Numbered from the stretch's first letter, positions 8,026 to 16,267 are shown. The stretch is 38,310 nucleotides of DNA from a virus (IMGVR_UViG_3300041964_000131:1-38310); one strand, 5' to 3'. Translations and numbers: made by a program. Notes: a model not told the origin generated them from the letters alone.

Positions 8026-8042
8026 GGGCTGCGCTATAGCCC
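8026..8042. terminator. Possible hairpin between convergent genes
   Basis: GGGCT and AGCCC pair around a 7-base loop immediately after the HNH stop and 37 bases before the end of the convergent - strand operon. There is no T-run on either side, so termination is only a possibility. Confidence 0.3.
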
Positions 8043-8079
8043 GATCGCCCCTTATGACAGATTTCTCCCAATACTCCCA

Positions 8080-8454
8080 CTAAGGCGCAGCGATCGCGAT
8101 ATCTTGTCGCACTAGAAACCAAGCGGGCGACTGTTCGATCGTGTAAACCTTTGTACTACTGGCGATCTGCATTTCATAGTACAAGCGCAGCCCATTTGCA
8201 GGTACGGTGAGCGATCGAGTGTCGGTGGTAGACAAACTGATTCGCGCTACCAAATCAGAAACGATCGTGATTCCAGCGCCCACCGTTTTAATCATCGCAG
8301 CGCTACTATCAGGCGCTCCAGGTGTAGCCTTGGCAACGAATCGAGGTGTCCAGCCCACGCTGTTAAAATGCGGGTTTGAGCCTGGATTGAGCCTATACTC
8401 AAATTCTGGTGTATCGCCTTGTGTAATCGTCGCGCCTTTTAGCGGTCTAACCAC
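8080..8454 (-). CDS. Phage structural protein, probable fibre/baseplate-associated beta domain
   Basis: This 124-residue protein starts at GTG (8452-8454), 16 bases inside the end of the 77-residue gene. It is beta-rich: ITQGDTPEFEYRL, then SVGWTPRFVAKATPG, TTDTRSLTVPANGLRLYYEM, and ends TIEQSPAWFLVRQDIA. That order (GDT..F, W..+F.+K, dT..L, YY.M, V.T, F.V+.D) resembles the small N-terminal domain of BppU-type baseplate proteins and a group of short fibre-accessory proteins in prophages. It is the last gene of the - strand late operon. A role at the tail tip or as a fibre accessory is inferred from position. Confidence 0.55.
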   Translation of the reverse strand: MVRPLKGATITQGDTPEFEYRLNPGSNPHFNSVGWTPRFVAKATPGAPDSSAAMIKTVGAGITIVSDLVARISLSTTDTRSLTVPANGLRLYYEMQIASSTKVYTIEQSPAWFLVRQDIAIAAP

Positions 8455-8672
8455 GCCTCACCTCCAGTTGGATAGTCCAAAAGCACCACGTCGCCAAACA
8501 GCGGGTAGGGCAGCAAGAACACCTCACCCCCGATCGAGTAGGGCAGCAGGTACGCCATGCCAGCCGGATACTGAAATTCTTCGACTGGAATACTCAGCCC
8601 ACCGACTAGCAAGCCGTTGGTAAGGAGTCCGATCGCGCTGCCACTGCTCAGCCCTTTGGTTAATAGCCTCAT
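8439..8672 (-). CDS. 77-residue repeat protein between fibre genes
   Basis: The ATG (8670-8672) overlaps the stop of the long fibre gene (ATGA), and its end overlaps the GTG of the next gene. The C-terminal half is three tandem 11-residue units: AYLLPYSIGGE, VFLLPYPLFGD and VVLLDYPTGGE. The N-terminal half carries two related LLTxGL segments. The pattern predicts a small repeated beta structure rather than a membrane helix. It is probably a fibre adaptor or receptor-contact protein; no family is recognised. Confidence 0.55.
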   Translation of the reverse strand: MRLLTKGLSSGSAIGLLTNGLLVGGLSIPVEEFQYPAGMAYLLPYSIGGEVFLLPYPLFGDVVLLDYPTGGEAWLDR

Positions 8673-10981
8673 GGCGGCGGCTCCGGTGCGATCGTGTAGC
8701 TGCCGTCTGGATTCTGCGTTAGCGTCTGTCGAATTGTGGCAGTGCGGCGATACCCAGGGACACCCGCAATCGGATCTTTAGCAGATGCCGGATCGTCAAT
8801 GCCTTCGAGTTCATGCAGCTGATCAACCTGCGTGGCGATCGTGGTGATAACTGTGCGATCGCCTGTGGTGAATCCACCGTTCACTGTCACCTGCACATCA
8901 TCAGGCGTTGCCGCCCCGCTGATAGCAGCGTCAATCCGTCCCAACTCAACCCCTAAATTCGTCCTGACTGCAGCAGCGTTCTCGTCAGCAGTTGGGATCG
9001 CTTCGACGGTTGCTTCTTTTGCTAGTAGTGTGGCGTCGATCGCTGCCTGAACTCTGCCGCTGTTAATTACGATCGAGTCCGTTTTAGACCTGATCGCTGC
9101 AATCCCTGCATTGTCTGGAGCGGGTGGAATCTGACTGGACTTGGCAAGCGTGGCGGATGCTTCGATTTGTACTAAAGTCGGGCGATCGCTGATCTTGCCA
9201 TCCAGATTGACCAATCTTTCGTCTGTAGTCAACAGAGGATTGACCGGAATAGAGCCTATAGGTGCATTGAGATTATTTAGCCTCGTATCCGAACTCAATA
9301 ACGGATTTGTTGGGATAGAGCCTACTGGGGCATTGAGGTTATTCAACCTCACATCTGAAGTTAGCAAGGGGTTCGTTGGAATCGACCCGATCGGCGCGTT
9401 TAGGTTATTCAGCCTTGTGTCCGAAGTGAGTAAGGGATTTGTAGGAATTGCGCTCAAGCTGCTCTGAGTCGCCAGCCCGCTCTGAATCTCCGTCACCGCA
9501 CTCGCTGCCAGTCCACTAGAAGTAATCGCATCAGTGTCGATCGCCACTGCGGTGATGGCGTTGTTGGCGATCGTGATTGTTGTTGCATCAACTCTGCCCG
9601 TATTGGTAAAAGTTAGCTTGCTGGTCTGACTCTCGATCGTTGCAAGCTTGCTGCTGTTGTTGTCGATCTCCTGCCGAATCTCGATCGCTGTTGCACCCGA
9701 TCCGCCACTTGCAGAAGCCGAAATAAATTTGGTTGTACCCATCCTGATCTCAGGTCGATCGCTCAGTCCGGGTGCTGAACTTGACAACCCATGCACAAAC
9801 ACATCAGCAGTCGGATCACCCGTCCGCATCACCACAAAATCAGTCAAAATCGGTGACGTTGCCGCAGTTGCCGATGCTGCTGCTGTGAGCGGGTTAGGAA
9901 ATTGAATCAGGTTGGCGTAGGCGTTTTTAATAAAGTTCAACTGCCGTACTAGGGCAGAATCAAACACCGTCAACCCAGCCTGAGAACTCGTCAGCACCTC
10001 TTTTTTATCCAGCGCTGAGAAGAAGTCGATCGCCCCTGAATCAATCTCAAATCGCCCTGCTGACTGGTTGTAGCTGATCTTGTCCATCGTTGCCTGGACA
10101 CCCAAGCCCACCATTGCATCGCCATCATCGTCAACAATTTCTCTAAACAAATTGGCAAAATTGAATGTGCCTGAATAGTCAGCATCGATCGTGCTGTCCG
10201 GTGTACGAATCCAGCCAATCGCGTCTGCCCGCACGACTAGCTGATAGGCAGGCGCAGTCGCTAGTTGACTCAAGGAAACGCTGACAGACCCACTAGAGGC
10301 ATCGTAAGTATGCCAAATGCCAGAACTCACATCTTGAATTCCCAGCGTTGCCTCAGGCGATCGACCGTTGGCATTCGCTGCGGTCGGAAATCCGGTAAAC
10401 ACAACCGGAGTCGATCGAACGCTGATACTGCCGCCACCTGTCGAGGTTGTGCTGATGTTGCCGATCTGGTCATAGTCCACCAAGATGATCGCAGCACTCG
10501 CTGAGGCATTGTCGATCGTTGCGCCTGTGAATTGCCATCCAGATAGATTCGTAGTGCCTGCTGCCACCCTAGTAGTCGTTCCGCTATCCCGAATCCAACG
10601 AGTTGCAGAGTAGTCACCTGCAACTGAGAGGATCAGGCTCCCTGTGGTTTTGACCTCTGTGTATTTGGCTGTTGAGGCTGGATTATTAGCAGGAGCCGCG
10701 ATCGTGATGTCAGAACCAAAGACAGCGCATTCGCCTAAGCGGGTGGGTGCAGGAGCGCCAACTGTGTTCCGCCAGTAGAACTTGCGAGAATCGTAGACTT
10801 GATTAAGGTTCAGCGTCCCTGACAAGGTGTAAGCGCTAATGTCGTTCGTAATACCTGCATAACCCGAAACCGTTGCAGTGTTCGTTTCAGTCACACCTGC
10901 ATCAACAGTCATCCCATACGCAAACGGCTGAGTAGCGCTGCCTACAGGGCTATCGATCGTTAGTGCTTCTAGTTCAGCCAA
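8669..10981 (-). CDS. Long phage tail fibre protein
   Basis: This 770-residue protein starts at TTG (10979-10981), 13 bases after the preceding stop, with AAGAG just upstream. The sequence is rich in Ser, Thr, Ala, Gly and Asn with few charged residues. The first half is a chain of beta-strand-like segments (for example TTNLSGWQFTGATIDNAS). From about residue 480 it has repeats of a 22-residue unit around NPLLTSDTRLNNLNAPIGS. The end is Pro-rich (PEPPP). These are the marks of a trimeric fibre shaft with host-contact domains. It lies with a spike-like gene and two small genes at the distal end of the capsid operon, far from the tail hub. Confidence 0.75.
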   Translation of the reverse strand: MAELEALTIDSPVGSATQPFAYGMTVDAGVTETNTATVSGYAGITNDISAYTLSGTLNLNQVYDSRKFYWRNTVGAPAPTRLGECAVFGSDITIAAPANNPASTAKYTEVKTTGSLILSVAGDYSATRWIRDSGTTTRVAAGTTNLSGWQFTGATIDNASASAAIILVDYDQIGNISTTSTGGGSISVRSTPVVFTGFPTAANANGRSPEATLGIQDVSSGIWHTYDASSGSVSVSLSQLATAPAYQLVVRADAIGWIRTPDSTIDADYSGTFNFANLFREIVDDDGDAMVGLGVQATMDKISYNQSAGRFEIDSGAIDFFSALDKKEVLTSSQAGLTVFDSALVRQLNFIKNAYANLIQFPNPLTAAASATAATSPILTDFVVMRTGDPTADVFVHGLSSSAPGLSDRPEIRMGTTKFISASASGGSGATAIEIRQEIDNNSSKLATIESQTSKLTFTNTGRVDATTITIANNAITAVAIDTDAITSSGLAASAVTEIQSGLATQSSLSAIPTNPLLTSDTRLNNLNAPIGSIPTNPLLTSDVRLNNLNAPVGSIPTNPLLSSDTRLNNLNAPIGSIPVNPLLTTDERLVNLDGKISDRPTLVQIEASATLAKSSQIPPAPDNAGIAAIRSKTDSIVINSGRVQAAIDATLLAKEATVEAIPTADENAAAVRTNLGVELGRIDAAISGAATPDDVQVTVNGGFTTGDRTVITTIATQVDQLHELEGIDDPASAKDPIAGVPGYRRTATIRQTLTQNPDGSYTIAPEPPP
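9190..9455 (-). repeat. Four tandem 66-bp (22-residue) repeats in the tail fibre
   Basis: Four consecutive 22-residue units share IPxNPLLxxDxRLxNLxxxI. The first three are nearly identical in protein and close in DNA; the fourth (TTDERLVNLDGKI) is diverged. Such repeats usually form fibre shaft and can change number by recombination. Confidence 0.85.
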
Positions 10982-10994
10982 ATGCTGATAACTC

Positions 10995-12053
10995 TTAATC
11001 GATCGAGTATAAATTGCTGTTCCAACTACGGGGAGTAGGTGGGTTTCTTGTCCCAGTGCCTACAATATCCGTGCGTTCAACTACAAGGGCAAATGCCGGG
11101 GCTGATCCTGCCGCATCTGTGACTTCTGTTAGAGTCTGGAAGCCTGTAAATCTAATCTCAGCACCCGATACCGCACCATTACTATCGACTAACTTATAGA
11201 TGTGTTCAAAACCCTTAAAGGTTTCGGCTTGAACCGTGACATGAGAGTAATCGTCTATCTTTCCTTTCGACAGATCTACGTCTGGAGAGTTGATAAAAGT
11301 TAAGGCATTGCGAGCGTCAACGTAATAATCCGCGGCCGCCCCGATCGGAGAAAATTCTCGAACTATGTCTCTTCTGGAAGACGCTTGAAATCCAGAATAA
11401 AAAACAATTGCATTTCCAGCATTGTAGGATTTGCAGCCTTTGAAGCTGAGATAATTATTTACAACTTCGATATTGACACGATCGAAAATGCAATCATTAT
11501 AGCTTCCTCCATTCTGGAGATACAGAAAATTTCCTTCCCCTAGATTGTAATAAGAGAAAATGCAATCATAGGCATTCGAGATAAACAGGTCAACCCGAAT
11601 ATTGTTTACTGTAGAAACAGTGTAAACCCTTGTTGCGTATAAATTTACGCTCGATCCTGTTGAAAATCGATTGTTAATATCTGAATAAGAAAAAGCGGAA
11701 CTACTGGGGTCGCCAACTACACTAAAAGACCGTCTAACCGTTAAATTACAGCCTTTGGAATAAACAGGCTCGCCGTCTACTGTTTGGGTTTCTCCAAAGT
11801 TAATTTTTCCACTGCCTGTGGCTCGAATTATCCCAGGACTGCTAGAATCAGCGCCAAAAAGCTCGATCGTTTTCTCTAAAATATTCAGCGTTGCGCTGCT
11901 TGAAATTTCGATTATTCCTCTCCACTGATAACTACCGTTGTCGCAAGTAGTTAGCTTCGTACTGCCCAACGCCTCAATGTCAGTCCAGGTGTAAGTGCCT
12001 GAGTCCCCTCCAGGAGTAAAAATATTGCCGCTACCGTCTATTTGTAAAGGCAT
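10995..12053 (-). CDS. Phage tail spike/fibre-like protein, beta-helix-like, low GC
   Basis: This 352-residue protein starts at an ATG behind GGGAG. It is made of short repeated strands with Asn/Ser/Tyr-rich turns (for example GSYNDCIFDRVNIEVVNNYL and NAYDCIFSYYNLGEG), typical of right-handed beta-helix or spike domains. The last 100 residues form a separate domain (AETFKGFEHIYKLVDSNG onward). It is markedly AT-richer than both neighbours: lines near 11521-11640 are about 36% GC by my count, against about 53% in the fibre gene at 9001-9060. CGATCG sites are scarce in it, so it looks recently acquired. It is probably a host-recognition module. Confidence 0.62.
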   Translation of the reverse strand: MPLQIDGSGNIFTPGGDSGTYTWTDIEALGSTKLTTCDNGSYQWRGIIEISSSATLNILEKTIELFGADSSSPGIIRATGSGKINFGETQTVDGEPVYSKGCNLTVRRSFSVVGDPSSSAFSYSDINNRFSTGSSVNLYATRVYTVSTVNNIRVDLFISNAYDCIFSYYNLGEGNFLYLQNGGSYNDCIFDRVNIEVVNNYLSFKGCKSYNAGNAIVFYSGFQASSRRDIVREFSPIGAAADYYVDARNALTFINSPDVDLSKGKIDDYSHVTVQAETFKGFEHIYKLVDSNGAVSGAEIRFTGFQTLTEVTDAAGSAPAFALVVERTDIVGTGTRNPPTPRSWNSNLYSID

Positions 12054-12064
12054 TCGATCGCTCC

Positions 12065-12448
12065 CTATGACGGCGCAAAGTAGCCACGAATCTTATCCAC
12101 CAAATCAATGTCCAACGACTTTAGGTAAGGATTTCTCTGCGTTTGCTCTAACCAAAATCGCCCGCTCTGCCCATCAATTAGGGCAATACACTGCTGATGA
12201 GAAGCGATCGCGCTTGGCAGGGGTCGAGGGGCAACGAGGTAGCCTTCAAACCAGATCGCCAGCGCGTCTACTCCAGGAGATCGATCGCGGTTGGGGTCGC
12301 GCTTTTGCTGTAGCAGTGCGACCACTTCGATCTCCTGCTGCTCACTTGGCGCAACATTGCCCAGCGCATCCGCAACCAAAGCGCCCGACGAGACGACAAA
12401 GCGCAGTCGAGCGTTAGCGTAAGGGGCGAAAGGCGATCGAGCGGTCAT
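12065..12448 (-). CDS. Hypothetical phage virion protein
   Basis: The 127-residue protein is translated from an ATG with AGGAG upstream. It is mixed alpha/beta (ARLRFVVSSGALVADALG, then EIEVVALLQQKRDPNRDRSP, then LAIWFEGYLVAP) and ends with helix SLDIDLVDKIRGYF. It sits between a connector-like protein and the spike gene. A neck protein or an adaptor for the spike is possible; no signature is visible. Confidence 0.55.
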   Translation of the reverse strand: MTARSPFAPYANARLRFVVSSGALVADALGNVAPSEQQEIEVVALLQQKRDPNRDRSPGVDALAIWFEGYLVAPRPLPSAIASHQQCIALIDGQSGRFWLEQTQRNPYLKSLDIDLVDKIRGYFAPS

Positions 12449-12456
12449 GCCATCTC

Positions 12457-12807
12457 CTAGCGAACTAACCGAACACCACCGCGACTAGTCAGATGATTTA
12501 ACAGCAGCGATCGAGCGACAGCAAGGCGTAGTCGGCTCATTTCTGACTTAATGCCCGCCGTTTTGCCGCCTAGCGCCCACTCAAGCACGTCTGCCTTGAC
12601 CAGTCCGGCGTTCTCTGTCCCTTCACTCAGCGCTGTTTCTTGCGCCTCGTATTGGTCGAGATAGCCCTCAATCCGCGTCACCGCAGGCTCACCGCCATAC
12701 GCTTCTGCGTGATTGAGGGCATCTTGCACGTTTTGGCAGTAATAGATGGTTACAGGCAGCTCAAGGCAGCCCATAACCCGATCGCGTGTGGTCGCGGCAA
12801 ACGGCAT
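12457..12807 (-). CDS. Putative head-tail connector protein
   Basis: This 116-residue, largely helical protein (DALNHAEAYGG, TRIEGYLDQYEAQETAL, LVKADVLEWALGG, MSRLRLAVARSLLLNHL) has the size and helix layout of gp6/gp15-type connectors. These form the ring under the portal. The ATG overlaps the corrected stop of the upstream gene (TAATG), so the two are translationally coupled. It lies two genes downstream of the major capsid protein, the usual place for connectors. Family membership is inferred. Confidence 0.5.
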   Translation of the reverse strand: MPFAATTRDRVMGCLELPVTIYYCQNVQDALNHAEAYGGEPAVTRIEGYLDQYEAQETALSEGTENAGLVKADVLEWALGGKTAGIKSEMSRLRLAVARSLLLNHLTSRGGVRLVR

Positions 12808-13341
12808 TACATCACCCTCAGCCCAGAAGCAGGCGGCATTGTGGCGCGAACTTTGTTAAGGGCAACGATGCGACCGTTACCCATCGGCACTTTCGTCACT
12901 TGGGGCGATCGGGCTGGCTGGCTTGCGCGATTTACGGGTGCGATCGATTGGATCCGGGGTAAGGATGGGTGTTTCACTGGGTTGTCCCTCTAGTAACTTT
13001 TGAGTCTCGTCAACCGTCTTTAGCGGAGCATCTGTCTTGAGCGATTCCAAGTTCTCAGGGTGATTCTTTTGGTTGTCACCCGGCTTGGTTGCGGCAGAGT
13101 AGGGCAGTCCGGTGTAGTCCGGCTCTGTATCCACTCCTTTGTTGTTGTCGCCTTCTCCCTCTCCGATCGAGGCAGGTTGGCGCGTGTCGTAGTCCATTAC
13201 GATGTCTGCCTCTGCTTTGGTCTTGGTCTTCACCTCAGCGTCGGCAGTTTCGCCCACGCCAAGGTAATGATCAGTCGCTTCTGGGTAGGAAACGTTTTCG
13301 TTTGTTAATCGGCGCGATCGCTGAAATCCTGTCAGTCCCAT
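12807..13341 (-). CDS. Acidic, disordered phage protein with structured C-terminus (frameshift near 12905)
   Basis: The ATG behind GGAGG opens a 154-residue frame rich in Asp, Glu, Lys, Pro and Asn that looks disordered and ends early at 12877. In another frame the DNA continues as PQVTKVPMGNGRIVALNKVR...SGLRVM and stops at 12807-12809. That stop overlaps the next ATG as TAATG, which strongly suggests one indel near 12905. The full protein is about 178 residues. Lying directly after the capsid gene, it could be a capsid decoration or head-completion protein. Confidence 0.55.
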
Positions 13342-13350
13342 GCCGCCCTC

Positions 13351-14325
13351 CTAGTTGGTGATTAGTTGAACGATCGGGATATTCTTGCGCTCTAGCACTG
13401 CCTGCCAGTTCGTGCCCGTCTCCAGCTCGGTGTTTGTGGGAGAAATGCCCGCCGCAGTGCCAATCCATTTCGCACCTGTCGGATGCAAAATAAACTGACG
13501 GCGATTCACCAAGTACTCTTCACCCAAAAGGATGTCGCGATCGGTTTCCACTGGGGCTTTAGCAGGTGCTTCACCAAACGCAACAGCACTATCGCCAAAC
13601 AGGTAAGAAGTGTACCTAAACCCATTGGTGACAGCAGTGCGAGGTAGGGAGTCATCGACAATCACCCGCTTGCCTAAATAGGTGCGGATGGGTGCGCCCT
13701 GCTCAGACACTTGGTCAAACTGAATCAGGTTTTGCTTGTAGAGGTCGTGATACTTTTTGGAGTGCAGTGCGATCGCGGTAATGTCGCTTGCTGCGTCACC
13801 CAAAATGTCTACTGCATCGATTGTGGCGTTAGCGCTGATTTTGTTGGCATCAGTTGCAGTAGCCGCATCTGATACAGAAATGTTGATCGTTGCGTCCGAC
13901 ATCGATGCTGCTGCAAAATAGCCTTTCAGCGAGGAAATCAGAGTCTTTTGCATATCTCGCGCCCACCAAGCGGCAACCAGATCTCCGATTGCTTGCATCG
14001 GGTCAACGCCTGCTAGTGCAGCGGCTAGATCGTTGCTACCCCAGGCTTTACCTCGAAAATGCTTGGCTCCAACTTGAGATCCGGTCGTAATTTTGTTGAC
14101 CGTCAGAGGCACGGTATCGCTTAAAACCTCAGACACGCCAACTAAATCTTTGAAGAATGGGATTGTAGTCGTAGTGCCGTTGCCTTGAGCGGCTTCATTC
14201 AACTGCTCGTTGCTACCAACAATTCCAGATTGATAAAGCTGCGAGACTTCCTTTGTTCGGACGGTGACATACTCCATCCAACCGACCGGATCTTGCAAAA
14301 TATCGGCTACCTTCACGGCTGCCAT
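13351..14325 (-). CDS. Major capsid protein
   Basis: This 324-residue protein starts at ATG with TAGGAGA six bases upstream. Features common to HK97-fold major capsid proteins without a delta domain are visible. There is an N-terminal helix (ADILQDPVGWMEYVTVRT), an E-loop-like TTTTIPFFKDLVG, a spine helix region LVAAWWARDMQKTLISSLKG, and a C-terminal P-domain with SYLFGDSAVAFGEAP and EYLVNRRQFILHPTG. The neighbours are scaffold (upstream) and connectors (downstream), as expected. It should form the icosahedral shell. The fold assignment rests on pattern and context, not on a search. Confidence 0.85.
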   Translation of the reverse strand: MAAVKVADILQDPVGWMEYVTVRTKEVSQLYQSGIVGSNEQLNEAAQGNGTTTTIPFFKDLVGVSEVLSDTVPLTVNKITTGSQVGAKHFRGKAWGSNDLAAALAGVDPMQAIGDLVAAWWARDMQKTLISSLKGYFAAASMSDATINISVSDAATATDANKISANATIDAVDILGDAASDITAIALHSKKYHDLYKQNLIQFDQVSEQGAPIRTYLGKRVIVDDSLPRTAVTNGFRYTSYLFGDSAVAFGEAPAKAPVETDRDILLGEEYLVNRRQFILHPTGAKWIGTAAGISPTNTELETGTNWQAVLERKNIPIVQLITN

Positions 14326-14363
14326 AATTTTCTCCTAGGGGGTAAGTTTTCTTTTCCCCTCGG

Positions 14364-14404
14364 CATTGCTCTAGGGCTACCCATTGGGCTTTTCTAGAGC
14401 AATG
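14364..14404 (-). promoter_or_regulatory. 11-bp perfect inverted repeat in the capsid gene leader
   Basis: CATTGCTCTAG (14364-14374) is perfectly complementary to CTAGAGCAATG (14394-14404) with a 19-base spacer that itself contains CCCATTGGG. It lies between the HNH gene and the capsid start, about 40 bases upstream of the ATG. There is no T-run, so it is more likely an mRNA leader hairpin or an endonuclease target than a terminator. Confidence 0.6.
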
Positions 14405-14412
14405 TTCCCACG

Positions 14413-15372
14413 CTACAAAAGTGGAATTTGAGCGTAAGTCTTTTCGTTCTTTCCTAAGAGTTTCAAAATTTTCAGCCATTGCTGTCGGCTAAAAAACGAC
14501 TGCCGACTGTACCACTCAAGCGGATCAGCATTGTGCTTTGACGAGTTGCAAGATTGGCAGCATGGCAGCAAGTTTCCTATTGCCTCCGACCCACCTTGTG
14601 ACACGGCAATGAAATGATCGATCGTCTTTCCCTGACTCTTCAAGCAGTAGCAGCACAAACCAGAGAAAGCCTGCAACCGATCGTTCAACTGCTGCTTAGA
14701 GTAATTTGCCGAATGATTTTCTAGCTTTTTTGCCTTACGGCGGTTTTTTGCTTTTTTTCTTACAAACCTGCCGACATCGGTTTTGTAGTAACCGTCAAGA
14801 TACTGGTTGATATGGTCTATGTTTTCTTGGCGATATCTTCGATGGTAAGCTCTGACCCGATCGCGATTGGCGGCTAACCAGTCCTTCGCTTTTGCCTGCT
14901 TGCGATCTCTGTTTGCTGCATACCAAGCGTTTGATTTTGCGCGGTGTGCTTCTTTGTTTGCTTGGCGATGTCTGCGCCCATATTCTGAGCGTCTAGCTAT
15001 ATAGTCATCATTAGCACTGTTCTCAATGTATTTTTCTCGCTCACACTCATAGCAAGCCTTGTTGATTCGCCTTCTCAAGCTGCCGCCCGTCCCCTGGTAG
15101 TCGTGACTTCTTTTGCAAAGCACTCCTACATAGGATTTTTCGTCAAGGCAAAGATTAGAAGCGTTCTCTTGGACTGCTTTCAACTGCTGAGCTTGCTTTT
15201 GCTGAGATTCGACAAGCGCAGATTGTGAAGACTTCCAGCGACACTGACAACATCTACGCCCACCAATTGATCGCAAACTCTGCTCAGTGTCACGCCACTT
15301 GTGCCCAAGCTTGCACAATCCGCCAAGGTAAAACCTGCTGGCATCAAACCCCAGATCTTCTAAACTATTCAT
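14413..15372 (-). CDS. HNH homing-type endonuclease with duplicated zinc fingers
   Basis: I use the ATG at 15370-15372, five bases after AAGGAG (a GTG two codons upstream is less well placed), giving 319 residues. The N-terminus has two matching zinc-binding units: GLCKLGHKW...RRCCQCRW and GVLCKRSHDY...KACYECER. A long basic helical region follows (repeated xNRDRxxAxxWxxANR). The C-terminal HNH module is CCYCLKSQGKTIDHFIAVSQ and LLPCCQSCNSSKH. It sits between scaffold and capsid genes, is AT-richer than both and has its own leader. This is the pattern of a free-standing selfish endonuclease inserted in a late operon. Confidence 0.82.
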   Translation of the reverse strand: MNSLEDLGFDASRFYLGGLCKLGHKWRDTEQSLRSIGGRRCCQCRWKSSQSALVESQQKQAQQLKAVQENASNLCLDEKSYVGVLCKRSHDYQGTGGSLRRRINKACYECEREKYIENSANDDYIARRSEYGRRHRQANKEAHRAKSNAWYAANRDRKQAKAKDWLAANRDRVRAYHRRYRQENIDHINQYLDGYYKTDVGRFVRKKAKNRRKAKKLENHSANYSKQQLNDRLQAFSGLCCYCLKSQGKTIDHFIAVSQGGSEAIGNLLPCCQSCNSSKHNADPLEWYSRQSFFSRQQWLKILKLLGKNEKTYAQIPLL

Positions 15373-15455
15373 AGCCACTCCTTACTTCCGATAAGGTGTT
15401 GGTTAGCGATCGCCACTGTTATCAGCAGATAGGCGATCGCGATATCTAATTTTAA

Positions 15456-15486
15456 CCTGAAAACCTTACACAGAAAAGCTTTCAGG
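15456..15486 (-). terminator. Possible weak terminator after the scaffold gene
   Basis: On the - strand CCTGAAA pairs with TTTCAGG around a 17-base loop, 11 bases past the scaffold stop, followed by TTAAAATT. The tail is poor, so it may be partial or only a stabilising hairpin. The rest of 15379-15496 holds two HIP1 octamers and the ribosome site of the HNH gene. Confidence 0.35.
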
Positions 15487-15496
15487 CTTTAACTAG

Positions 15497-16237
15497 CTAC
15501 TTAACGCCTGCCGCCGATCTCAAGCGCTCCCATTCTGCCGGATTCTCTTTGCGTAGTCGCATTTGCTCGGTCAAGTTGAATGTCTCAGGCTTAAACGGGT
15601 TCACGATCGGCGATCGCCCGCCTCCAGGACTCGGCAACGCACCACTACCCGATGCACCATTCGGCTTGAACTGGTTTAGGTAGCGAGGCTGTTCTTTCAG
15701 TTCCTTGACAAACTCACCAAGCTCAAAAGACTTGTACTCATCACCCGCGATGATTTTGCCTTCTTCGTTGCGGCGAATCTTGTGTCCAACCAGAGTAAAT
15801 AGTTGCTCTGGGTCAAATACACCATGCTCAGGCTTAGCGAATTCTCCAATCGCTTCGGTTCTGAGTTGCGCAGCTTCAAGTGCAATCTTTTCACGAGCGC
15901 GTTCTTCTTTTTCGGCTGCGCGTTCCTGCTCGATCGCTTCCAAGCGCTGCTCTAGCTTGGACTTGTCTTTCTGATAGAGATCAGCGTATTTGCTTTTCTC
16001 TGAGGTTTCCAATTCTTCGTAGCGCTGCTTGATTTGCAGCAGTTCGTCAATGTTAATATCGGCGTGTTGCTCAAATTGCTTGAACTTTACTACCTTGCCT
16101 AACAGTTCCTTATTCTTGGCAAGTAGCCGCTCCTTTTCGTCTTTGAGTCCGGTAACTTCGGTACTCAACCCTTCGATCGTGGTTTTTTGCTCTTCAATCT
16201 TCGCTAACGCTTGCTCTAATTCCATGAGTCGTCCCAT
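15497..16237 (-). CDS. Phage capsid scaffold protein
   Basis: The 246-residue protein has a long coiled coil from residue 5 to about 130 (ELEQALAKIEEQKTTIEGL, then KLEQRLEAIEQERAAEKEER). A short folded part follows (VFDPEQLFTLVGHKI), then a Gly/Pro/Ser linker (GASGSGALPSPGGGRSP) and a C-terminal basic helix (NLTEQMRLRKENPAEWERL) that could dock to the capsid protein. This is the standard layout of scaffold proteins in phages lacking a delta domain in the capsid protein, and it lies between portal and capsid genes. An internal ATG at 16223-16225 is an alternative start. Confidence 0.8.
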   Translation of the reverse strand: MGRLMELEQALAKIEEQKTTIEGLSTEVTGLKDEKERLLAKNKELLGKVVKFKQFEQHADINIDELLQIKQRYEELETSEKSKYADLYQKDKSKLEQRLEAIEQERAAEKEERAREKIALEAAQLRTEAIGEFAKPEHGVFDPEQLFTLVGHKIRRNEEGKIIAGDEYKSFELGEFVKELKEQPRYLNQFKPNGASGSGALPSPGGGRSPIVNPFKPETFNLTEQMRLRKENPAEWERLRSAAGVK

Positions 16238-16240
16238 TGG

Positions 16241-16267
16241 GCGGGCATAGCCCTATACTTCGCCCGC
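16241..16267 (-). promoter_or_regulatory. Hairpin just upstream of the scaffold start
   Basis: GCGGGC (16241-16246) pairs with GCCCGC (16262-16267), with a nested ATAG/CTAT in the loop, ending four bases before the scaffold ATG. No separate Shine-Dalgarno is seen, so the hairpin probably affects initiation. Confidence 0.4.

Noticed and set aside
12877-12910. A natural stop for the acidic protein at 12877
   Set aside because: The alternative frame gives a conserved-looking C-terminus whose stop overlaps the next ATG precisely, so the earlier stop is probably an artefact.
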